Of a stretch of DNA of 64,000 nucleotides, positions 52,101-64,000 are shown in pieces. Position 1 is the first letter of the stretch. Each line of letters opens with the position of its first letter. This DNA comes from Limnanthes douglasii subsp. nivea (taxonomy: Eukaryota; Streptophyta; Magnoliopsida; Brassicales; Limnanthaceae), in assembly GCA_036936605.1 (NCBI GenBank), contig JAUPFV010000001.1, positions 117,436,771 through 117,500,770 on the forward strand. The letters run 5' to 3'. A model generated the notes under the pieces. It worked only from the letters and a program-made list of their open reading frames with translations. It had not been told where the DNA came from and did no database searches. A program made the position numbers and the translations under genes.

Positions 52101-53164
52101 TTTCGTTTCTTCTCTTCCATGAGCTCCAACAGAGTTATTGTTAGAAAGTTCATGGGTAGATTCAGTTAGTTTTTTTTTCTTTGTATTTTGTGCTTTTAGG
52201 CATAATATTAGAATTGAGTTTTGACATTGTTTCACTGAATTAATTAATTGGTAAAATATTTGAATAATATATTGTTGATTGAGAATATTTTTCACTTATA
52301 GAAAATATTAAATTAAAAAAATATTATTAAAAAATAATTATATGAGAAAAAAATATATTATTATGTTTGTAACTAAAACAAGATAATATACTCCTATAGA
52401 TATAAGAGATTTATGAATGAAAAATTAATAAAATAAAAATAAATAGAGTTACTTATGTTCTATTCAAATTCTCTTCTTATTTTCTTATTTCTTCAAAATA
52501 TCCTCTTATTTCCAACAACTAAGCTTTGTCAGGGTTCAACTAAGTAAAAGATATTGAAGAAGAAAAATTAACACCATGATCAAAGGATATTTATCCTTGA
52601 TCTTATATTACTTTACTAATTTAGTTGTTAGTTTTGATTAATTATGAATAAAAATACTCTCATTTAGTTATTTTTTTAATTATTAGTGAAATTGGAGCAA
52701 AAGAAGCAAAAAGAGCAAAAGAAGAAAAAAAAAAGTTAAGATTGTAGATATAAGCTATAATTAAAGAAGAAGATAAAAGTCGAGGAATTGAAGATAATTA
52801 GAGAAAGAATAAAAGAAATCAAATGCAAAAAATATATTAGAAATCAATTGAAGATCATCATCTAAATAATATAGTTTCCTAAAGAATAAATTATAATATC
52901 TTTATTATTTAATTTAAAAGAATAATATAATTCTTTTATTTTATTTTATAATGATTATGATTTTATTTATAGGAGAATACAATATTTGGTCTTACATGGT
53001 AATTATAATATTATATTGTATAATTCAAATAAATAAATTAATTCTTTTATTTTATTTAATAAATATTATGATTATCTTATTTGCTTTATTTTTAGAAGAT
53101 TAAGGTGATTCAGGTGAATAAAAAAACCCATAACTCTTTTTATAAATAAAATCCTAACGAAGGA

Positions 53165-53371
53165 TAGGGCTGTCAAACAAATCTGAAAAATACGATATCC
53201 GATATCCGACCGAAATATTCGATATTGAATCCGAAAAAACGGATAATATCCGTATTCGAGAGAAAACGGATAATATCCGTATTCGAGAGAAAACGGATAA
53301 TATTCGTATCCGAAAATAGCGGATTTGGATATAGTCATATCCATATTCGAAATATCTGATATCCGAAATAT

Positions 53372-53434
<63 letters not shown>

Positions 53435-54003
53435 TTATATTTAAGCATGTTCTTTAGTTATCCCACATTGTAAAAAGCAAAAAAAAACTAACAAAGTTAG
53501 CTATAAATATGAAGGGTTGTTTTTTTTAAAATGTATCTTATCCCACATCTAAAGTTGAAAAAAAGAGTTGCTACCAAATTGTTTATAAAACACATGATGA
53601 CTTTTTTGTAACAAGTATATATTTTTTAGTCTTATAACTTTTATCCCACATCTAAAATGTAGAAAATAATTGCTACCAAACTTCCTATAAAAGACATGGT
53701 GGCTTTTCAAACTAAGTATATTTTTCTTAGCCTTATCCGACATCTGAAATGGGAATATGAATTTCTACTAAGGTGCCTATAAAAGTAGCCTAACCACTAA
53801 TAGTGCAATTAGTTAAAAGGTTTGGTGGAAATTCAAATATTCGGATTCAGATATTATCCGTATTTGGATATTTTTCGTCGGATACGGATTCAGATATTAT
53901 ATTTAAAAAAATTCGAATTCGGATTCGGATAGTGATTTTAGATTTTGGATTCAGATTCGAATATAGGCAGATTTGTATCCGAAATATTCGTTTGACAACC
54001 CTA
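53165..54003. mobile_element. hAT-type non-autonomous element, 839 bp
   Basis: Ends TAGGGCTGTCAAAC and GTTTGACAACCCTA with a perfect 8-bp duplication ACGAAGGA (53157-53164 and 54004-54011). No transposase is present. Both subterminal regions are packed with ATCCGAAT/GGATAT words. The interior has two or three diverged copies of a 115-120-bp unit (TCCCACATCTAAA ... CCTATAAAA). The 417-bp copy at 11722-12138 is a shorter family member in the opposite orientation. Confidence 0.93.
53376..53429. repeat. (AT)n microsatellite inside the hAT-type element
   Basis: About 26 AT dinucleotides without interruption. Confidence 0.95.
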
Positions 54004-54011
54004 ACGAAGGA

Positions 54012-54659
54012 GATCTAAACGTCTCTCAACTCAAGAGACTATCTTTTTTTTTTCTTTTTTGATTTTATTTTATTGTTAAAATTATGAACAAGATTAGCAT
54101 GAGTTAATATTTTTTTTTCGGGGTTCGAAAACCTCTGCAAATACAATAAGTATGTTTTTTTATTATATTTTAAACTTTTATTCTATTTATATTCTTTAGC
54201 ATTGATATTAAACTTAACGCTTGCAATTACTTATGGGTTCAATTTCCCGATACTAGATTTATGACCGAGACCGAGAGGTAAAGTATATATCTGAACTGTA
54301 TCAATGTCACTAGGTTGAATGAGTAGTACACTACAGCCATGACCTATTGAAATCTGAACTAGATTCTTAGTTTTTATGAACCAATTGTAGGAGGTAGGGG
54401 ACTAAAGATACAAACAACCATACAAAAGGGTTAGTTGTGTAAGATTGAGAAGGGTTAGTTGTGTAAGATTGAGAGATAATCATGAAAGAGAATCTGATTT
54501 TAAAGAATGTAAGTTTAATTAAAATTATATAAATTAGATAAAAACCGTAGAAATTTTTTATATAAGTTTTTTAAACTCCGGAATTGTTTTAATATATATC
54601 TCATTCAATTTAGTTAAGTGTTTTTATTTAATTTTATTTCAATAATAAACTCTTGACTT
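54012..54659. other. AT-rich spacer before element 2
   Basis: No gene recognised. A 25-bp direct duplication GGGTTAGTTGTGTAAGATTGAGA occurs at about 54429-54474. GACTT at 54655-54659 would be the left target duplication of element 2; its partner is beyond the window. Confidence 0.5.
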
Positions 54660-55119
54660 TGATGAGTCCGAATTCAGCATGCTCCCCGGAAGGGCAAATC
54701 AGCCTAAGTCTCTCCGAAAACCGGACAGGCTACAAGTACATAAATCGGACGGATCATTCGGACCGGACAGATCACTTCGAACACTATAAACTTAAGACTG
54801 TTCGAACTATGACTAAAGTACTAAAAAACCTAAACACTTCCTGACTAAGCTACCTGCCCTCCTGCTTAGAACTCATGGGTCTTTAAACATGACCCGGGTC
54901 CATTAAATTCGACCCGAAAGCCCATAAGGGCCCAAACATCACACTATAAATACCCAACCACCAGCATTAACTATGGGTAATGAAAATTAACTGCTACCAA
55001 TCTGCTTAATTATCTCTCCACCCTTAAACACCCACACACCACCGTTAAACACCCATACACCACCTTGAAACTCCACTTAAAATTACTAGCCTACCCTCAG
55101 GCGATTATTATCCACACCA
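54660..55119 (+). repeat. element 2 5' LTR
   Basis: 460 bp, TGATGAGTCCG ... ATCCACACCA. TATA box CTATAAATAC near 54943. The right half is well conserved with element 1, the left 150 bp much less so. It is closest to the reversed LTR at 58690-59150. Confidence 0.93.
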
Positions 55120-55122
55120 AAT

Positions 55123-55140
55123 TGGCGACCACAGTGGGAG
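55123..55140 (+). other. element 2 primer-binding site
   Basis: TGGCGACCACAGTGGGAG, identical to that of element 1 and at the same distance from the LTR. Confidence 0.75.
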
Positions 55141-55192
55141 GAGAGAGGTGCCTGAATCAAACATTCAAAAACTGCCAAGAAATTATGTCCGA

Positions 55193-57523
55193 ATGAATCC
55201 GGATAATCCAGAGCTTCCACCAGCTTTGCTCGAAGTGGTGGAAGAAAACGATGAGTATACTGTCCAAGAGCGTGACAGGTTAAAGCTTGAGATAGAAGCT
55301 CTGAGGGCTGAAAAGGCCAAAATGGGCATGAAATAAAAATCCAAGGCATCGGTTGTTCATCACACCGACAACCCTAGAGAGCCTGAGGCTTCGAAAACTC
55401 ATGTGAGTACCAAAAAGACACATGCTAGTTCTAAAAAGTCTCACCGGTCCAAGCCTGTGGAGAGCTCTGACTCAAGTTCAGAATCTTCGGACAGTGAGGG
55501 AAATGAAAAATCCTTGTCCTCTAGCAGTGATGAGGGTCGAACTAAGAAGAAGCAAAAGCAGATCAAAAAATATTCAAGAAAAAGGGATAGACATGGAAAG
55601 ATAAAGAAGCATATTGGTAAAGGATCATCTCATAACCGGAGGCATGTGGACCGGATGCTGATGGATCCTTTCGCTTTTCACGATGAACCAGGTATCTTTG
55701 CAACTCCCAATGAGGATACTGTGTTCAGTCGTGGAAGAAACTGGAGGCAATATCCATTATCTTCTAAGATTTTATCCGGGAACCTCCCTAAGAGGTTTGA
55801 CAACACCAAGATGGAGAAGTACGATGGCAGTACTGATCCAGACAATCATCTGGAGCAATTCAAGAACTTCATGATGAACTTTGATGATGATGATAAACTA
55901 CTTTGTAGGTCATTCTCCCAATCCTTTACGGGGAGTGCTCTGAAATGGTACAACAGCCTGCCTCAGGGTTGTATTAAATATTTTGATACATTTTGGGTAG
56001 CCTTTCGAAGGCAGTTTGTGGGGAGTAAGGAGCTGAAGGGCAATGGAGACACAATAATCCATTGTGCTCAGGAGCCAAATGAGTCATTGAAGGAGTACAT
56101 AAGTCGTTTTGTGAACACAAAGAATGGGTTGGCTGATTGCTTCGAACAGGTGGCAATAGCATCCCTAAGACAAGGCTTGAACCCAGGCCACCTGGCTGAT
56201 TCGGTGACCAGAAAGAAGGCCATGACCCGGGGAGGGTTGCTAAATCAAGTTGGCAAGCAAATAAACGTTGATGAAACAAAGAAGACCAGGGTACACAGAC
56301 AGGTGAGATCCACCCCGGTGGCACCAACTCCAAATCAAAACCAATCCGGGAACAAAGCAAGAGAAACCGGACAGGGGCATGGTAGGGCAAAGGCTCAGTC
56401 TCAGCCAGCTGCTCCTGCTCAAAGTCAACAATCTAGAAACAAAAGAGGGCCATGGGTCCAACCGGAGTGGTTCACAGAACTTAAAGAAAGCGTGGCCACC
56501 ATTTTCGATAAAACAAAAGATGAGGTACACTACCGGAGACCAGCAACCTTGTAGTCTCCCAGAGAGCATCGTAACAACTCCTTTTGCCAATACCACAATG
56601 ATATTGGCCATACCACTGATGATTGCATAGCGTTGAAACAAGAGGTGCAAAACTTGATTGAAAGGGGAAAGTTGGGTGCATACGTTAAAAGAAGAGGAGG
56701 CAATAGGCCTGACAACACTCACCGGGTTGGTCCGAGTAATGCTGCCCCGGAGGGGGCCATGGTAATAGTGGAAAGGTTTGATATGGAATCTGAGTACTTG
56801 GATCCTGATTCAACACGAAACAGGGTGGGTACTATAGAGGAGTGTACTAGGTCTGTCCCCAGGCTCATTAAATTCTTCGAGTCACTTACAATATTCGGAG
56901 GGGACACTATGACTGTCCCTACTACTTCTTCAAGAAAGAGGCATGTTCATAATTTAGCCTCCCAGCTAGAAGGAGGCATGACATCTTATCAATCACCAAA
57001 CTCATTCCCATTCATAGTCTTCGATGAGGATGATTTGAGAGATATTGCAGGCCCTCATGAGGATGTTGTTGTCATAGGAGCATCTATAGGGGGCAATGAG
57101 ATAAGGCGAATTCTGGTAGATACTGGAAGCTCTGCCAATATCCTTTTCCTAACCGCTTATAAGAAAATGAAAAATCCAGCTCTGATTCAGAAGTCAGACA
57201 GATCGATCGTGGGTTTCACAGGCAGCTCAGCCGATGTGATCGGGGAGTTTGAAGAAGAAGTGTTATTGGGCAGGGGCCCTTTCAAGAAAATGGTTAGAAT
57301 ACTCTTCATCGTGGTGGATTGTCCCACTTGCTATAATGCTATTCTAGGGAGATCTTGGCTCTCTAGGATGCATGCAGTGGCTTCAACAGTCCATCAGTGT
57401 TTAAAGTATGCTGTTCAGGGACAGGTTGGGGTTGTCCGGAGCAGCCAAAAGGTTGCAAGAGAATGTTATGCCACTGACTTGGCTCCACGAACGCTGGGGG
57501 CAGTCCGAATAAATGATCAATAG
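55193..57523 (+). pseudogene. element 2 gag-protease, two nonsense mutations
   Basis: Homologous along its whole length to the element 1 Gag-protease, with the same start (MNPDNPELPP), a shorter Ser-rich stretch, capsid region and protease (LVDTGSSANILF). A TAA at 55334-55336 replaces a Glu codon and a TAG at 56552-56554 replaces a Gln codon. The amber at 57521-57523 is shared with element 1 and is probably not damage. Confidence 0.9.
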
Positions 57524-60500
57524 CAGTTTGAGGGCCTTTCTGGGGGTGAGGGTGAGATTGATGACCCCACGGAGACCCCCAGAGTGTTGATCCCAATTGA
57601 AGAGGTTGAAACACACTGTTTGGAAGAAGGCAAAAGTGTCAAGATAGGGTCCAAGATGCCACCAATATTGAAACAAGAGATGTTGAAATTTTTGAAAGAC
57701 CATCAGCACGTTTTTGCTTGGTGCAATGCTGATGTTACTGGAGTTCCATCAGAAGTGATATCCCATCACCTAGCTGTCCGAAGGGATGTGGCACCAGTGA
57801 TTCAAAAAAGAAGAGCTTTTTCAAAAGAAAAGGCCGATGTCATAGTACAAGAGGTTGACAGACTCACAAAGATGGGGCACATTAAAGAATCTCAATATCC
57901 TTTGTGGACTGCCAATCCTGTCCTGGTGAAAAAGAAAAACGGAAAGTGGCGCATGTGCATTGATTTCACAGACCTCAATAGGGCTTGCCCGAAATATTTG
58001 TACCCGGTCCCCCGGATAGATCAGTTGGTAGACTCTACTTCTGGGAACAAACTGCTCTCCTTCATGGATGCCTTCTCCGGGTACAATCAGATCCAAGTAG
58101 ATCCAAAAGATCAAGAGCATACCACGTTTGTCACTGATAGGGGTCTACATTGTTACAAGGTGATGCCTTTTGGCTTGAAAAATGCTGGGGCTACTTATCA
58201 AAGGTTAGTCAACAAGGCATTTGCTGATCAAATTGGAAGAAATATGGAGGTTTACATTGACGATATGATGGTGAAAAGCGTGGATGAGCAGTTGCACTTG
58301 TCCGATCTCCAAGAAACTTTTGCCAACTTGGAAAAAGTGAATTTAAAACTAAACCCTGAAAAGTGTGTATTCGGAGTACGGTCCGGGAAGTTCTTAGGGT
58401 ATATCATAAGTGAGCATGGAATACAACCCGACCCGGACCAACTCAATGCCTTATTCCAGATGGAACCTCCCCGAAACATTAAAGAAGTACAACGATTAAC
58501 GGGGAGATTGGCTGCCTTGAATAGGTTTATCTCGAGGTCTTCGGACATGTGTGCTCCTTTGTTTCAAACTTTGAAGGGTGCGAAGGGGTTCGAGTGGACC
58601 CCGCAGTGTGGTGAGGCATTCAGTGAAATCAAGAAGCATCTTTCCTCTCCCAAAACTTTGTTCAAACCAGTTGATGGGGAGACTCTTATTGGTGTGGAAA
58701 ATAATCGCCTGAGGGTAGGCTAGTAATTTTAAGTGGAGTTTCAAGGTGGTGTAAGGGTGTTTAACGGTGGTGTAAGGGTGTTTCAAGGTGGAGAGATAAT
58801 TAAGCAGCTTGGTAGCAGTTAATTTTTCTTACCCATAGTTAATGCTGGTGGTTGGGTATTTATAGTGTGATGTTTGGGCCCTTATGGGCTTTCAGGTCAA
58901 GTTTAATGGACCCGGGTCATGTTTAAAGACCCATGAGTTCTAAGCAGGAGGACAGGTAGCTTAGTCAGGAAGTGTTTAGGTTTTTTTAGTACTTTAGTCA
59001 TAGTTCGAACAGCCTTAAGTTTACAGTGTTCGAAGTGATCTGTCCGGTCCAAATCATCTGTCCGGTTTGTGTCCTTAGTGCCTGTCCGGTTTTCGGAGAG
59101 ACTTAGGCTGATTTCCCCTTCCGGGGAGCATGCTGAATTCGGACTCATCATTGTGTATCTGGCCGTTTCAAGTTGTGCCATCAGTGCTGCGTTGGTAAGG
59201 GAGGTTGATGGTTGTCCATACCCAGTGTACTACATCAGCAAAAGCTTGATTGATGCTGAGAGGCGTTACTTGAAGCTTGAAAAATTGGCATTAGCTCTGG
59301 TGATAGCTGCAAGAAAAATGAGGCCTTACTTTCAGGCTCATCCTATCATCGTCTGGACATCTTTCCCTTTAAAGAATGTCCTTCAAAAAGCAGACATTTA
59401 AAGCAGAATGACAAAGTGGTCAGTAGAGTTGGGGGACTTCGACATAGACTTCGCTCCCCGAACAGCAGTAAAAGTCCAAGCTGTGGCTGATTTTCTGGTT
59501 GAATTCCACTCCGATAGGGATTCAGAGCAACCTACTGATTCAAAAGACAAGAAAGTGTGGATTGTCCGAACAGACGGAGGGTCTACCACCATGGGATGTG
59601 GGGCAGGAATATGTCTCACTTCCCCATACGGGGACAGCACGTACCAAGCTATTTGTTTTGCTTTCAGGGCGTCTAATAACGAGTCCGAATATGAAGCAGC
59701 TATAGCTGGGTTAAAGTTGGCCCACATCTGTGGGGCTAAAAGGGTCAAGCTTCTGAGTGACTCCCAGTTGCTTGTCCACCATGCCTTAGGCCAATCTGAG
59801 GCTAGAAAGGAGTAGTTGGTAAAATATTTACTCCTCCTCAAAAATGAAGCGCTAAAGTTTAAAGCTGTTGTCTATGAGCACATTCCCCGGGCAGAAAATG
59901 AACTAGCAGACTCATTGGCAACAATAGCATATACGGAGTCCTACCCATGGATCCATGTGCTTGAAAGCCCTTCTATTCAACTTAGTAAGGGTGGAAAAGA
60001 GGAAGTTTTTGAAATACAAGTGAACCGGCCTCAAGACTGGAGGTCTCCTCTCATACAATATCTATCCGATGGTATTATACCTTCAGATAAGTCACAAGCC
60101 AGAACGTTGAAACACAAGGCTCGTGGTTTTATTATGTTGAGAGATGTGTTGTATAAAAAATCCTATAGTAAACCTCTCCTACGTTTTTAGGAGATCACGA
60201 GTCACAAGTGGTCCTCTCCGAATTGCATGATGGTGAGGGATCAGCCCATTGTGGGTTCAGAGCTTTAATAAGAAGAGTGTTACTCTCCGGGTACTATTGG
60301 CCATCAATCATGAAAGATGCTAAGGAGCTGATAAGAAGGTGTGACCCATGCCAGAGATACAACAATGAAATTCATGTACCAGCCATTCCTTTGGAGTCAA
60401 TTTCTGAGTCCGTCCCTTTTGCTCGATGGGGATTGGACTTGGTTGGGCCTCTCCCTGTGGCGTCCGGAGGGCGTAAAACTATAATTGTGGCCATTGACTA

Positions 60501-61273
60501 CTTCTCAAAATGGATAGAAGCATCTCTCCTGGCAGGAACGACGTCGAAAGCTGTAATAAAATTTATTATGTCCAACATATGTTGCAGATTCAGTGTCCCA
60601 CAGAAGATAACAACAGACAATGGGCCACAGTTTGACAACAGAGAGATGGAAAGCTTATGTGCCTCAAGGGGTATACAACACTGCTTTTCTTCACCTTTTC
60701 ACCCACAAGCCAATGGGCAGGTTGAAGTGGCTAATAGAACTACACTGTCCGGGTTAAAGAAAAATTTGGAAGGGGCTGCTGGGAAGTGGCCTAGCTATCT
60801 GCAAGAAGTCTTGTGGGCCTACCGGACAACACCTGGGGCTGCAACACAAGAATCTTCCTTTGCCTTGGTCTATGGGATGGATGCAGTAGCTCCCATAGAT
60901 AAGACACTTCCTTCCTTTCGTGTTCACAACTTCTCCGGACACGCTAATGAAATGGCAATTAGAAATCAGCTTGATTTGATAGAAGAAAGAAGGGTTAAAG
61001 CCCACCTTAGAATTGCACACTATCAGAGCCTGATGAGAAGCAGGTTTGTTTCTAAAGTTAAAAGAAGAGATTTCCAGCCCGGGGACAAAGTATTGAGAAA
61101 GGTCTTCTTGCATACTAAGGAAAAGCTCTTCTGAAAGCTGGCCCCAACTTGGGAGGGTCCCTATACTGTGGTTGAAAGAATCAAGCCTGGGACTTATTGG
61201 TTGGAAGACAAAGATGGCAGGGTTTTAACTCACCCTTGGAATATTGAACACCTTCGAATGTACTTGGAATAAC
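57524..61273 (+). pseudogene. element 2 pol, interrupted by an LTR, stops and a frameshift
   Basis: RT is complete (YIDDM at about 58258) up to ETL at 58689, where a reversed LTR interrupts the first RNase H. Beyond it the frame resumes (YLAVSSCAIS) at 59153. Further damage: TAA at 59399-59401 (Ser codon in element 1), TAG at 59813-59815 (Gln codon), a one-base loss near 60185, and TGA at 61132-61134 (Gly codon) just before the C-terminal module. Integrase catalytic blocks (TTDNGPQFDN, HPQANGQVEVANRT) remain. The gene cannot give a full product. Confidence 0.9.
58690..59150 (-). mobile_element. solo LTR of the element 2 subfamily, inserted in reverse in pol
   Basis: 461 bp, reading TGGTGTGG ... 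GACTCATCA on the plus strand, i.e. a complete LTR in opposite orientation. It is close to the element 2 5' LTR (roughly 93% by eye). Flanks are CTTAT and TTGTG, so no 5-bp duplication is visible. Compared with the uninterrupted sequence of element 1, only about one base appears duplicated. Confidence 0.92.
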
Positions 61274-61734
61274 ACTTGTGTAAATATTTACTTGTTTAAA
61301 CATCCATGTAAATATTTGGGGGCATACCTTCCCCTCTTCGGTGGCACGGAGAGCTTTCAATGAAATTTGGTGTCTTCTTCAAAATTCTCTAAGTGTTTTC
61401 AAAATTTTATCTCTTATCATGCTACCCGGACTGAAAGATCTAGGGGCTATTTAAATTCTAGCCGAAGAGTCTTAGTACTCTCACAATGCAATAAAGCTAT
61501 TTAAACTCCAGCTATTTAAAACAAAAGCAAATAATGAAAGAAGATAACGGTTGAACAAAATAGAAACATTCATTTAACAAACTTAAAATTGCCTTGGCCT
61601 TCCAAGGACTTTTGAACAAGTTAGGATACAGCACAAAAAATCTGTCCGAATAATACGGACACCATCACAAAAAGAGTGCCTTGGCCTTCCAAGGACTTTA
61701 GTTTGAATGAAAGATAAACAGAATAAATTATAAG
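61274..61734. other. element 2 spacer between pol and antisense gene
   Basis: Non-coding; matches 33944-34408 of element 1 including the pair of CCTTGGCCTTCCAAGG sequences (near 61592 and 61679). Confidence 0.65.
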
Positions 61735-63975
61735 TTAAGGTTGAGCCTTTGAAGATGGCTCGCCCTCATCTGCTTTCTTGCCCTTGATGTCGCTCCTCTC
61801 TTCGACTATCTTCTTGCCCTTGGGATCAATCTCCTCTTCGCCTGGGCTCTCTCCGGTTTCCTCTTCATTATCAGATGAGGACTCACCGGAATATCCCTCA
61901 TCAACCATAGTATAATATGGAATGTCATCATCATCCACATAGCGCCATAAGTCCCCCAGTCTCCTCTTCAGGAATGTTTCGTGAAACAGGAGAACCATAT
62001 CAGACTTCACCCTTTGAATCATTAGCTCCTCGCTTTGTATCATCTCCCTGGCATAGGCGTTGATCTTGGCCTTGATTGTGGCCTCTTGGTCCCTCACCAA
62101 AGCAGCCTTCTCTTCAGTAGCCTGAGTCACTGCATTTTCTAAAGCGATCTTGTCAGTGATCAGGTTGGTGATGAGCTTCTCCTTTGCTGCAGTTTCTCCC
62201 CTTGAGGTTTTCAGGTCCTTCTCCATTCCGGACAGCTTATCCTGAAGATCTTTTATGGTTTCTTCTAGGGTGGAAACTTTTGTGTTGTTTTCATTTTTCT
62301 TCTTCTTCAGCTCCTCATTTGCTTCCTTAAGCAAGTCAGCATTGGTGGTGGCAGTGCGGAGGTCTTCGGACAGCTTTTCCTTATCAGACTTGAGGTCTTT
62401 GATAGTGTCTGCTTGACTCCGGACTTGCCTCTCCAGTGTGAGCACTGGCTGCACATTGCTAAGCAGAGAGTGGGCTATAGTGTCCTTCTCACTAGAAACC
62501 ATGAAAGTCTTACAGTTAAAATTGACCGTATTGGAGCTGCTCGGAGGGACGTAGGGCCCTGCAAACTCGTCTCTAGGCAGACCAAGGAAATATTCACCAA
62601 GTCCACCCAGACCGGTGATGTCCACTTCATCCAAATTAAGCTCTCCCCCCCTCAACCTTATCAGTATGGAATTCCTTTGGAATCTCTTCTTGAAAGTCCC
62701 TTGGGATCTCTTCGGCCAGTGTCGGGTCAGTAGGGAAAGAGGGCTCCGGATCCCGGAGAGCAAGCTCATCTCCTTGGGAAGTATTTTTCTTCTTGGCTTC
62801 CCTATCAGCACATTCACTTGCTTGCTTGCGAGTCCTCTTGGATGCCCTTGGAAGTTTTGGGAGGTTCACTTCATGCTTTTCGCTCTCCTGCTCCACCACT
62901 TGTAAAATGGCTGCATCAATTTGAACTTGTGTTGGCCCCTCTAGATCTGTTGGGGCCTCTTTTTCAGTATCACCTGCCACCTTCTTGCCTTTTCTTCTGC
63001 CCTTCATTTTGCTTGGGGCTTTGGCCCGGGCAGGCAGGTAGAGTGTCCCATCCAGCTCGTGGGACCTTCTCAGCACAATGTCTTCATCAGGATGGGTGGT
63101 AAGCTCCTCCCAAGTTAGGTCTCTCCGACCTGTTGTGTTCCACAGGTGGGACCTTATTAGGTTTCCAGTGGTGAAGGCCTTGTGGAATCGGTTCTCCCAA
63201 TTCTCTGCAGCCCATGCGTTGATTTTGCCACAAGTAGTCTGTCCGGCCTTCAGGTAGTCCCCGAACTCCTTTGGCAACTCTGTTAAAATAAAAGAGAAAT
63301 TGGTTAGTACAAAAAAGAAAAGAGAGATTCGAACAGAAACTTAAAGTAAAAAAACTTACGGTCACTCCTCCATCTACTCCTGAGAATGCTTGGATTCTCT
63401 CCGACCTTGATTTTCTTGCCGCTTTCCCATGAGCCACTGACAAACAAGAATTGGCTCCTCCATTTGCTCTCCGACTCTAGGAGATCATCAACAGCTTTGA
63501 GATCGTTCCCCATGTTGAAATGGTAGAAGGGGAACTGATGATGCTTGCACAGGTTGGCCACTGCGGCAAACTCTTCCATAGGAAGAGGGATCCCTGATAA
63601 ACTGGATGCCATAATACATGACATTAAGGTGAACCAACCATTGGGGCTTAGCTGTGTTGGGCAGAGCTTGACCAGATGGAAGTAGCGTACGATCTCCGGG
63701 TCTAGTGGGAACTTGAGCCCCCAGTTAAATAGCTCCGTAAAGAAGACTATCTCGTTCCGTTTACAGTCCATTGGGGTCTCCGGATCAATGGGAATCCTTA
63801 TCTTCAAGTTTTCAGGGATCCCCCATTTGGTGCGCATTCTACCCAGATCAGAGGTATGGATGAATGCATACTTGGTCTTCTGCAAGGCCAAGAGATACTT
63901 GAACTCAACTTTGTGGAAGCACGGCCCCACTCTTCCCTCAAGGCACTCCGGCAGGTCCGGGCGCCTCATATACAA
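61735..63975 (-). pseudogene. element 2 antisense gene, spliced, one frameshift, 5' end beyond window
   Basis: Exon A runs from the window edge to 63360 (MRRPDLPECLEGRVG, TKWGIPE, ELFNWGLKFPLDPEIVRYFH, FLFVSGSWE). The intron is 63280-63359 (80 nt; GACC/GTAAGTTT ... TTTTAACAG/AGTTG). Exon B is 61735-63279 with KEFGDYLKAGQ, a Lys-rich patch, a coiled coil and an acidic end. The coding continues across the place where element 1 lost a base. A C-run at about 62645-62651 has extra bases and shifts the frame here instead. Coding outside this C-run shows no other break. Confidence 0.85.
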
Positions 63976-64000
63976 ATTTTCCTTCCCCTTTTGTGCAGCA

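Larger units (their letters stand above)
49613..53156. other. AT-rich region with little recognisable content
   Basis: Mostly AT-rich with stops in all frames. Two items stand out: a minus-strand coding-like remnant at 50223-50460 and a 47-bp tandem repeat at 51965-52100, listed separately. No transposon ends were recognised. Confidence 0.5.
54660..64000 (+). mobile_element. element 2: Retand-like retrotransposon, partial (3' end beyond window), inactivated
   Basis: It has the same structure and roughly 90% sequence similarity to element 1 in the coding regions: 5' LTR 54660-55119, the identical primer-binding site, gag-pro, amber, pol, then the antisense gene running to the window edge. The LTR belongs to a different subfamily (CAGCATGCTCCCCGG instead of CGAAGAGCTCCCCGG, and a different first 150 bp). 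Several nonsense changes, two frameshifts and an inserted reversed LTR show it is not autonomous. Confidence 0.93.

Noticed and set aside
1..64000. tRNA or rRNA genes
   Set aside because: No cloverleaf-compatible A/B box pair or rRNA core sequence was noticed on reading. A covariance-model scan would be decisive, and was not possible here.

Overview
The window looks like transposon-rich nuclear DNA from a flowering plant, probably a eudicot. The evidence is several Tat-lineage Ty3/gypsy retrotransposons carrying a second (archaeal-type) RNase H, a Mutator-like (MULE) transposon with 9-bp target-site duplications, hAT-type miniature elements with 8-bp duplications, GT-AG introns with GTAAGT-type donors, a plant mobile domain (PMD) gene and a PLAC8 gene. 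The species cannot be named from sequence alone. The only gene I read as an ordinary host gene is the PLAC8-type gene on the minus strand at 14793-15599, with a 5'UTR exon near 16050-16130.

Layout. 1-4220 and 12243-13400 are one old AT-rich locus studded with a short TCTCGCAT-like motif. It was split by element C (4226-12237), a complete but heavily decayed Tat element with a TTTAT duplication, whose 3' LTR later received a 417-bp hAT-like MITE. The PLAC8 gene follows. Just upstream of it, 16401-24429 is a complete 8.03-kb MULE with perfect 9-bp duplications (GAGTTTGAA). The MULE carries two long convergent genes, a 599-aa PMD protein (+) and a 921-aa transposase with a fused OTU protease domain (-), plus a 125-aa unknown ORF. 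It also holds three clusters of regular GC-rich hairpins: one in the first intron of each long gene and one between their 3' ends. 24439-27620 is mostly unassigned, with a LINE relic.

27754-38290 is element 1, a complete, young Retand/Tat-like retrotransposon (TATAC duplication; LTRs differ by about 3 substitutions and one 8-bp indel). Its gag-protease and pol share one frame broken only by a single amber codon in a tobamovirus-like readthrough context. Between integrase and the 3' LTR it carries a spliced gene on the opposite strand. 38291-39700 holds TRIM-like repeats and a 65-bp tandem array. 39640-42130 is a decayed relative of the MULE-OTU gene. A 1.5-1.6-kb segment occurs twice (41687-43270 and 48076-49612), flanking a fragment of a reversed Tat element (D). 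49613-54655 is AT-rich with an 839-bp hAT-like element. 54660-64000 is element 2, a second Retand-like copy that runs off the window; it has several stops and frameshifts and a reversed solo LTR inside its RNase H region.

Common thread. All four Tat elements (C, 1, D, 2) have an antisense gene in the same place, related to the family annotated as 'putative gypsy type transposon'. Each has an intron at the homologous position, 80 nt long in three and 68 nt in the fourth. Together with the OTU/PMD MULE and its hairpin clusters, this is the most unusual biology in the window.
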